Source of the DNA: an uncultured Pedobacter sp.
GTDB taxonomy: Bacteria > Bacteroidota > Bacteroidia > Sphingobacteriales > Sphingobacteriaceae
NCBI RefSeq assembly: GCF_946479715.1
Contig: NZ_CAMLHF010000260.1
Location: 1 to 6,208 of the forward strand
Direction of reading: 5' to 3'
Length of the DNA stretch: 6,208 nucleotides
Shown here: one piece after another, positions 1 through 4,757 of the stretch
Layout of the letters: each line of letters opens with the position of its first letter
Numbering within the stretch: position 1 is the stretch's first letter
Made by a program: the position numbers and the translations under genes
Notes under the pieces: model-generated
What the model was told of the DNA's origin: nothing
The model's input: the letters and a program-made list of their open reading frames with translations, nothing else
The model's database searches: none

Positions 1-240
1 TTCGATACTTAAATCGAAAAAGCTATCCCATTGGCCACTTTCTGTTAGGTTTTTGTTAACAGCATCAATATCAAAAAACTTGACATGTTTTGAAACCTCC
101 TGTACAAATTTGTAATAATCTGCTTTTGTACGTTGATCAACAGGCGCAATTTCAGGATCTAGTAACGCTGGCATTCGCTGTTGCTGCGTTTGCCCATCTC
201 GTTTAAGGATAACTTTATAATCTATTGCTTTAGCGCTCAT
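1..240 (-). CDS. Large baseplate protein, probably Afp11/gpJ-like (N-terminal 80 residues only)
   Basis: An open frame starts at an ATG (240-238) and continues without a stop to the left edge, so only the first 80 residues are present. The start MSAKAIDYKVILKRDG is followed by a Q/R-rich stretch (DGQTQQQRMPALLDPE, residues 15-30), then VDQRTKADYYKFVQEVSKHV (34-53) and an aromatic/acidic patch with WDSFFD near 71-76. I recognise this kind of N-terminus (RDG-x-QxQR, 'PALDP', 'VDER-x-xADL', 'FFD') from the large baseplate proteins encoded directly after gp25 in Bacteroidota eCIS loci. In Afp and PVC that slot holds the gp6/baseplate J-like wedge protein. Family assignment rests on this short segment and on position, and the J domain itself is not visible. 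The ATG overlaps the stop of the gp25-like gene as ATGA, which fixes the start and suggests coupled translation. It could instead be another large baseplate protein such as an Afp12-type wedge. Confidence 0.7.
   Translation of the reverse strand, partial: MSAKAIDYKVILKRDGQTQQQRMPALLDPEIAPVDQRTKADYYKFVQEVSKHVKFFDIDAVNKNLTESGQWDSFFDLSIE
237..240 (-). other. ATGA stop-start overlap
   Basis: On the minus strand the four bases ATGA hold both the start codon of the large baseplate gene (240-238) and the TGA stop of the gp25-like gene (239-237). This is the only overlapping junction in the window and implies translational coupling of two proteins expected to sit together in the baseplate wedge. Confidence 0.85.
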
Positions 241-668
241 GCCAATTTATTATTAGCCTCGTTAAGATAAAACGGATAAACAAGATTGAAACGGGTATTG
301 GTGTTGATTACCTCATAGTCAACAGAAATATCGATTCTGCCCTCGGTAATGAAATCATCAAGAAGATTTACAAGTAGTAACTTAATTCTTGGCTCAAACA
401 TTAGAATGGCGTTTTTGACAGTTATTTTTATTGAAGTTTCTGTTGAAGTACTCATTGCTTCGAATACATAGTTTTCAAGATTACAACCATATAAAGGTTG
501 TAGAAACCTTTCGCCAATGGTTGTCGACAATAAAATTTCCAGACTCTTATTTATATCTTCCTCATCGGAAGTCATCAAAACCCGGTTAGTTTGCTTAGAG
601 AAAGTTGGAGGAAAACTCCATCCTCTTCCAAGAAATGAAAGTTCGGATACATCTTTAAGCTTATCCAT
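237..668 (-). CDS. gp25-like baseplate wedge protein (Afp9-like)
   Basis: This 143-residue protein fits the GPW/gp25 family in length and motifs. GRGWSFPPTF is at residues 14-23. The conserved helix and loop SDEEDINKSLEILLSTTIGER runs from about 34 to 54, with the EEDI and IGER signatures, followed by QPLYGCNLENYVFE (57-70) and the family's EPR motif at 92-94 (FEPRIKL). In T4 and in Afp/PVC particles this protein is part of the baseplate wedge, and its EPR strand is proposed to template sheath assembly. Older databases label the family 'lysozyme', but no such activity is expected. The ATG at 668-666 is preceded by an A-rich run (TACTAAAAAAAATGG) with no Shine-Dalgarno. The 34-base gap upstream is one of the two largest in the window. 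The gene overlaps the downstream baseplate gene by 4 bases. Confidence 0.93.
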   Translation of the reverse strand: MDKLKDVSELSFLGRGWSFPPTFSKQTNRVLMTSDEEDINKSLEILLSTTIGERFLQPLYGCNLENYVFEAMSTSTETSIKITVKNAILMFEPRIKLLLVNLLDDFITEGRIDISVDYEVINTNTRFNLVYPFYLNEANNKLA

Positions 669-702
669 TTTTTTTAGTATTTGGTGTTTGCTTTATGTTA
701 GG

Positions 703-954
703 TCAAATAATTTCAACTACCGCGTTATATAGCGTATCATCATTGAACTTTGTTTTGATTACAAAAGCCTCAGGATGGGCTTTTAAATGATTGATCACCC
801 CTATGGCTACTGCCACACATAAAAGTGTCATCTGTTTATTGTTTTCAGGAGGATTTTTTCCCATTACTTCTGGATAATGTTCATTAAATGCAGCCTGAAT
901 TGCTTCTGCCATGCTTCCGGCAAGATCTGAGGGTGTTCCTGGGATTAAGGCCAT
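703..954 (-). CDS. Small helical protein of unknown function in the PAAR slot of the operon
   Basis: This 83-residue protein matches no family I can name with certainty. It begins MALIPGTPSDLAGSMAEAIQ, has a charged/proline loop (MGKNPPENNKQ, 31-41), then a hydrophobic stretch TLLCVAVAIGVINHL (43-57), and ends in a short acidic segment. The composition suggests two or three helices. The hydrophobic stretch is about 15 residues, short for a transmembrane segment and more likely a packed helix. The gene lies 2 bases after the spike gene and before gp25, where Afp-type loci often carry the PAAR tip protein, but it has no PAAR-like glycine/proline/histidine pattern. An AGGA (963-960) five bases before the ATG could act as a Shine-Dalgarno. 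It is probably a genuine structural or assembly component, because its position and intact frame are tightly embedded in the operon. A tip adaptor, spike chaperone or baseplate filler are all possible. Confidence 0.8.
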   Translation of the reverse strand: MALIPGTPSDLAGSMAEAIQAAFNEHYPEVMGKNPPENNKQMTLLCVAVAIGVINHLKAHPEAFVIKTKFNDDTLYNAVVEII

Positions 955-956
955 AA

Positions 957-2834
957 TTATCCTGTTTTAACTTTTACAGATAATAAACTTGGAGTAGCTG
1001 GTGGCATTGGAGGAACGGGCGGTGCCGGACTTACAGGTAATCCTAGCGCGGTTTCGCCCGGGTGCATGTGCGTGGCGTATATGTTTACAATCTGGTTTAG
1101 ATAAGTAAGCAGCTCATCTCCAAAAACAAGTGGATGTGAGGCGCCGTCAACCAGTTCTATTTGAGGGGCATCAACAACTACTTTTGTATTTCCATGTACC
1201 TTTATCAGCCCTCCGTTAATATCTATATTTATTTCATTGCCTTTAGAATCTTTTACAGTGATAGCAGAAGGTTCGGTTATTATTTTATTTCCACTTTGAT
1301 CTTCAACGCTAAATCCCTGTTTATCATCGCTAATGAATACTTTGTTTTCTCCAGGGGTTTCAATTTTAATTTCTTTAATGTCATCATCAAAAGTCAACTT
1401 CATTTTTTCGCGGGAAGTGTAGCCCTTTTTATGGTTGTCATTTGAAGGTTGTATTGGTGGAACTTTATTGGAACTATGAAGCATACCTAAAATAACTGGT
1501 TGTCGAGGGTCGTCGTATAAAAAACCAAGAAGCACCTCATCGTCAAGTTCAGGCCTGAAGAACATTCCTCTTTCATCTCCTGCATCCGTTAAGGCTATTC
1601 GTGCCCATACTCCATCGTCGTCAGCATTAATGTAAGGCATTTTTACCCTTACACGTTGTTCACCATCAGGATCTTCATTGTCGGTGACGATACCAGTGTG
1701 TAAGCCAACTACGCCAGGCAGTAATCCGCCTGCTTTTGGTGCAACAACATGGTTTTCTTCAATAAACGATTCAGGACTATGGCCAAATTGCGCATGTGTT
1801 TTCCATCCGTTTGAAAGAGTGTATTCATGTCTTACACCACTTACAAAAGCCTTTCCGTTAAACCGCTGGCCAAGGCCATTCAATTCCACTACATCTCCTG
1901 GATTTATGTTAGCAATACCTTGAAATTTCACTCTTCCTCTTATTTTCGATAACCTGGATTTCAATAACTCTGCGTCGGCCCAGGCTTGAGTTTCTTGTTG
2001 ATTTATAGCACCTGAATGGTTTAAAAATATCTCTGTAGGGCCCGCAACTGAGGCTAAATCTGTTGCTTTAAAACTTCCTTGTTCTTCCAAATCAGAAGGA
2101 TCGCTGGCTGTGGAATCGGTAATTTCCTGGTTGGCCATATCCCATGTTTTACTAATTACTGAAGTGTACTGATTTCTGCTATCCATCTCTGCATCAAGCT
2201 CTATCATTGTTGATCCATGTAAAAGTGAGAGAATGGCATCACCAGTAACAGTGGGTTTTTTGATAATGATATTTTCATCGTTTGTCAATATGACATTACC
2301 ATTTGCTTCTGTCCTGCTTAAAATGAAATCCCAATCAGTAGAATTGTATTGAACCATTTCTTTGTGGGTAACATCAGTAGATTCAATGTCGATATCTGTA
2401 AAATCTGCGTCTTCTAAAATCTGGGTGATAATATCTGAATCAGCGAGATCATGAAAATATGCATTCTTTCTGCCGATTGTTGTTTTTACTGCTTTGTGCT
2501 TACATTCTACAGTAAGCAATGGTGCCATACCAGTTCTTATTTTTAGCGATTGTTTAATTATAATTCCTTTAAATATATTTGCAGTAGTGTCTGAATCTCC
2601 CGCCTCAATTTCTATTTCATTACCCGGGCTGAATAAATCTCCGTCAGTTAGAGGAAATAGACCATCAGATGCATCTCCATCCTGAAAAACTAAAATGGCT
2701 GAAGAGATTTTATTAACCACCTTAGTAACAAAAACCGATTGCTTTGCTACCGATTGAGGCACATCTTCGCCGTTTATTTTGAGTTTAAACTCAGCAACCG
2801 ACTCAACTTCAGGAATCATTCTTTCTTCAGCCAT
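957..2834 (-). CDS. VgrG-like spike protein, gp27-gp5 fusion (Afp8-like)
   Basis: This 625-residue protein has the layout of a trimeric injection spike. Residues about 10-360 form the gp27/Phage_GPD-like hub: FKLKINGEDVP near 16-26, WDFILSRTEANGN at 168-180, and FNGKAFVSGVRHEYTLSNGW at 325-344. Residues about 377-455 are the gp5 OB-fold (Phage_base_V): GLHTGIVTDNEDPDGEQRVR, then DDDGVWARI, GMFFRPELDDEVLLGF, and DDPRQPVILGMLHSS. Residues about 470-560 are beta-strand-rich with VxDxxGN repeats, as expected of the intertwined needle. The end (570-625) has a helix-like segment FGDELLTYLNQIVNIY, a His-x-His pair (H589, H591), a proline-rich stretch and KVKTG. There is no lysozyme domain and no fused effector. 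In the particle it caps the tube inside the baseplate and is driven through the target membrane on contraction. The ATG lies 7 bases after the LysM gene stop. Confidence 0.95.
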   Translation of the reverse strand: MAEERMIPEVESVAEFKLKINGEDVPQSVAKQSVFVTKVVNKISSAILVFQDGDASDGLFPLTDGDLFSPGNEIEIEAGDSDTTANIFKGIIIKQSLKIRTGMAPLLTVECKHKAVKTTIGRKNAYFHDLADSDIITQILEDADFTDIDIESTDVTHKEMVQYNSTDWDFILSRTEANGNVILTNDENIIIKKPTVTGDAILSLLHGSTMIELDAEMDSRNQYTSVISKTWDMANQEITDSTASDPSDLEEQGSFKATDLASVAGPTEIFLNHSGAINQQETQAWADAELLKSRLSKIRGRVKFQGIANINPGDVVELNGLGQRFNGKAFVSGVRHEYTLSNGWKTHAQFGHSPESFIEENHVVAPKAGGLLPGVVGLHTGIVTDNEDPDGEQRVRVKMPYINADDDGVWARIALTDAGDERGMFFRPELDDEVLLGFLYDDPRQPVILGMLHSSNKVPPIQPSNDNHKKGYTSREKMKLTFDDDIKEIKIETPGENKVFISDDKQGFSVEDQSGNKIITEPSAITVKDSKGNEINIDINGGLIKVHGNTKVVVDAPQIELVDGASHPLVFGDELLTYLNQIVNIYATHMHPGETALGLPVSPAPPVPPMPPATPSLLSVKVKTG

Positions 2835-2841
2835 TGTCTAA

Positions 2842-3558
2842 CTATTTTACGTTCTTATCAAAAGGTGGAAAAACCAATTTCTGTCCGGGTATTAAATCCC
2901 TGAAATTTTTCAAATTATTAACCTTTGCTATTTCCAGATAATATTTAAAATTGCCGTAAATTTTGTGAACCAATGCCGGCAATGTATCCCCCTCTTTTAC
3001 AATTCGGATATGGGTAAGGTCAGCTGATTTTTTATCTTCCTCAGCTTCAATTTGCGCCTTGGCTCTTTTTTCAATAAAAGTTGCTGTAATAATTGCCCGA
3101 AGTGGTTTTCCTCCGTCATTAAAGAGTTTGTATTGAATATTTGCTGTTTTTAAGATACAATCAAATGCAAACTGATTGGCTCTGTACCAAATTAAACCTG
3201 GCCATTTTATACGGAGAAACCTTGTTCTATGCCCTTTGCCATCGTATCCGGTAGTTTGATAAAATTCAATTATTTTGTCCTTAACATCCAAAGGAACACC
3301 GGTTGCATTTGTGCCATCTAAAAAAAACTTTAGTGTAACTTCAAATGGTGTAGTGCCCAAAAATGGTCCGGCATTACCTGTTGCTCCACTTGCAGAATTC
3401 TGTTCTGATAGAACGGTATAATTCAGCGTAATCTCATCAGGATTAATAAATGCAGAAAATATTTCTTTTGAATCTCCTGTTCTATCAACTGTCGGCCAAG
3501 ATTCAATTTGAAGCTTATTGGCAGGTTTAAAGGGATTTAAGGCATCAAGAATTCCCAT
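2842..3558 (-). CDS. LysM-domain baseplate hub protein (Afp7-like)
   Basis: This 238-residue protein has a C-terminal LysM domain at about 183-233: THIRIVKEGDTLPALVHKIYG, then YLEIAKVNNLKNF, and the closing IPGQKLVFPP. The N-terminal 160 residues are mostly beta (INPDEITLNYTVLSEQ at 38-53, FEVTLKFFLDGT at 72-83, RFLRIKWPGLIWYRA at 113-127). They are joined to LysM by a charged K/E-rich linker (161-179). This arrangement is that of Afp7/PVC7-type proteins, functionally comparable to T4 gp53, whose LysM-like fold clamps the baseplate rather than binding cell wall. The serine/glycine/alanine loop at 54-68 is likely flexible. The start is 2 bases after the DUF5908-type stop, preceded by TAAAA. 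A peptidoglycan-binding role is possible in principle but not favoured, because the gene sits between tube and spike genes. Confidence 0.92.
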   Translation of the reverse strand: MGILDALNPFKPANKLQIESWPTVDRTGDSKEIFSAFINPDEITLNYTVLSEQNSASGATGNAGPFLGTTPFEVTLKFFLDGTNATGVPLDVKDKIIEFYQTTGYDGKGHRTRFLRIKWPGLIWYRANQFAFDCILKTANIQYKLFNDGGKPLRAIITATFIEKRAKAQIEAEEDKKSADLTHIRIVKEGDTLPALVHKIYGNFKYYLEIAKVNNLKNFRDLIPGQKLVFPPFDKNVK

Positions 3559-3560
3559 TT

Positions 3561-3725
3561 TTAACGTTCATTTTTTTGTTTAAGGATCTCCATAACCTGC
3601 TCTACACATTCTTTAATGATATCTTCTTTTAAAGGAGTATTGCTGCTCTGAGGCGCCCCTCCCGAAGAAGAAGCATCATCAGAAACGGATACAGAAATTT
3701 CAATTTCGTTTATTATAATTGGCAT
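3561..3725 (-). CDS. DUF5908-type mini-protein (54 residues)
   Basis: A short intact frame runs from ATG (3725-3723) to TAA (3563-3561). It begins MPIIINEIEISVSVSDDASS, continues with a disordered Ser/Gly/Pro/Gln stretch (20-31), and ends in a predicted helix LKEDIIKECVEQVMEILKQK followed by NER. The N-terminal strand 'MPIxIxExxIxVxV' and the C-terminal 'IxxECVEQVxEILxxKxER' are what I recognise as DUF5908, a family found in Bacteroidota contractile injection loci between tube and LysM genes. Spacing is 3 bases to the upstream gene and 2 bases to the downstream one, which is strong support that it is translated. Its role is unknown to me. The pattern of strand, flexible linker and amphipathic helix suggests a small adaptor or assembly factor that binds a tube or hub partner. 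Confidence 0.87.
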   Translation of the reverse strand: MPIIINEIEISVSVSDDASSSGGAPQSSNTPLKEDIIKECVEQVMEILKQKNER

Positions 3726-3728
3726 GGC

Positions 3729-4274
3729 TTAAAAACTTACAGATCCGGAGACACCTCCACTTATTGCACCGCCAACGGCGCCTATAGCTCCAGCTAACAA
3801 ATCATCGAGCCCCATCGGTTTAAAATACTGGTATGTTAATTCTAATGTTTCAACTACCATTGTATTTTGTTCTGCATTGAACTCTGAGACCTCAATTTTA
3901 GTTGGATAGGCATTAAACACATGCCATACATTTAGCGGAATGTGGCTGTCATTTAATAAACTCACAAGGATGTTTTTGGGCTGAAAATTAAAATTTTCGA
4001 TGCTATCCCGGCACCAGTGACTTACGAAAGATCCTAAAAACAATCCACGTTTTAATACAAGCTTATTATACTGAGGAACGCCGGGAAACTGGTGTTTAAA
4101 CCTGTTCTCGCCACCTTCGGCCACAGTTTCTGTTGTAATACTTGCACTTAATCCGGTTACACTTTGGAAACGCACATCCTGCGGTGTTTGAGGAAACATT
4201 TCAAATACTACGAGAAAATGAAAGCCAACAGGTGGATAGATTAATCCATCGATGATACCACTGATTAAACTCAT
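3729..4274 (-). CDS. Second tube paralogue, tube initiator-like (Afp5-like, gp19 family)
   Basis: This 181-residue member of the phage gp19/tail-tube family shares with its neighbour the core motifs LKRGLF (74-79) and LLNDSHIPLNVWHVFNAYPTKI (106-127), matching LKRGVF and LLNENHEPVVTWKIKNAFPIKI there. It differs in a longer N-terminus (MSLISGIIDGLIYPPVGFHF) and in a C-terminal tail rich in Gly, Ala and Ser (158-181: DLLAGAIGAVGGAISGGVSG, then SVSF). In Afp and PVC, the tube-like proteins after the main tube form the first rings that connect the hub to the polymer. That is the likely job here, given its place between the main tube and the LysM and spike genes. The ATG is 11 bases after the upstream stop, in AAGATAAGATT. 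The core identity is secure. The initiator role is inferred from divergence and order. Confidence 0.9.
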   Translation of the reverse strand: MSLISGIIDGLIYPPVGFHFLVVFEMFPQTPQDVRFQSVTGLSASITTETVAEGGENRFKHQFPGVPQYNKLVLKRGLFLGSFVSHWCRDSIENFNFQPKNILVSLLNDSHIPLNVWHVFNAYPTKIEVSEFNAEQNTMVVETLELTYQYFKPMGLDDLLAGAIGAVGGAISGGVSGSVSF

Positions 4275-4285
4275 AATCTTATCTT

Positions 4286-4720
4286 TTAATCACCATTTTG
4301 TATAGTAAGTCCTTCATGCGCCAGATCAAGTTGTTCAATGGCAACCTCACTTCCGTCTGCCTTTAAATCTGTACTTTGAATTTTAATTGGAAAGGCGTTT
4401 TTAATTTTCCAGGTTACTACAGGTTCGTGGTTCTCATTAAGTAATTTTATCACCACATCCCGTCTTTCAACGGTATTAAGGCTTATGGTATTTAGCCATT
4501 GATAGAATTCATTATCTGCAGCAAATACTCCTCTTTTTAAAGTGATGTTACTAAATTCCCTCATTCCGGGCATTTTAATTTTACTGAATTCGGGCGAAGC
4601 GCCATCACGGTATTCAATCAGTTTATTTTCGATATTTAATCCGCTTACTTCCGTAAAGCCAATTTTGGTTCCACCCCAGTCAACCTGGAAATGAAACTTT
4701 GGTAGTGGATAAGTTGCCAT
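4286..4720 (-). CDS. Inner tube protein (Afp1-like, gp19/Hcp-like)
   Basis: This 144-residue protein has the compact size and motifs of an eCIS main tube subunit: MATYPLPKFHFQVDWGG at the N-terminus, FTEVSGLNIENKLIEYRDG (22-40), KMPGMREFSNITLKRGVF (49-66), YQWLNTI (73-79), and LLNENHEPVVTWKIKNAFPIKI (93-114). Its subunits are expected to stack as hexameric rings forming the rigid tube that is propelled outward and that may hold cargo in its lumen. It follows the sheath gene after 37 bases, one of the two largest gaps in the window. The sequence before its ATG is A-rich (CTAAAACAAAATAAA), typical of strongly translated Bacteroidota genes. No promoter motif of the TAnnTTTG kind is seen in the gap. 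Confidence 0.95.
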   Translation of the reverse strand: MATYPLPKFHFQVDWGGTKIGFTEVSGLNIENKLIEYRDGASPEFSKIKMPGMREFSNITLKRGVFAADNEFYQWLNTISLNTVERRDVVIKLLNENHEPVVTWKIKNAFPIKIQSTDLKADGSEVAIEQLDLAHEGLTIQNGD

Positions 4721-4757
4721 TTTATTTTGTTTTAGATGAGCTTTTAAAGCTGATTAA

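Noticed and set aside
237..668. gp25-like protein as a lysozyme
   Set aside because: The historical 'gp25 lysozyme' label does not fit. The EPR and IGER motifs are structural wedge signatures, and no glycosidase catalytic pattern is seen.
517..732. Plus-strand ORF of 71 codons
   Set aside because: It lies opposite the gp25-like gene, whose motifs (EEDI, IGER, EPR) are unmistakable. The plus-strand product is low in information and resembles no family.
957..1121. Spike C-terminus as a fused toxin (evolved VgrG)
   Set aside because: Only about 50 residues follow the needle. They are proline-rich without any enzyme-like motif, and fit a tip or tail better than an effector domain.
1161..1445. 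Plus-strand ORF of 94 codons, Phe/Tyr-rich
   Set aside because: It is the complement of the strand-rich needle of the spike. The aromatic richness is what Lys/Glu-rich codons give when read backwards.
1678..1923. Plus-strand ORF of 81 codons
   Set aside because: It is antisense to the conserved hub/OB-fold region of the spike gene and has no recognisable family or start context.
2860..3012. LysM domain as evidence for a cell-wall hydrolase
   Set aside because: No catalytic domain accompanies it. The position between tube and spike genes and the Afp7-like N-terminus point to a structural baseplate role.
4739..4751. Palindrome AGCTTTTAAAGCT as a transcription terminator
   Set aside because: It is AT-rich, with only about 6-base arms, almost no loop and no following T-run on the minus strand. 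A terminator here would cut the tube off from its operon.
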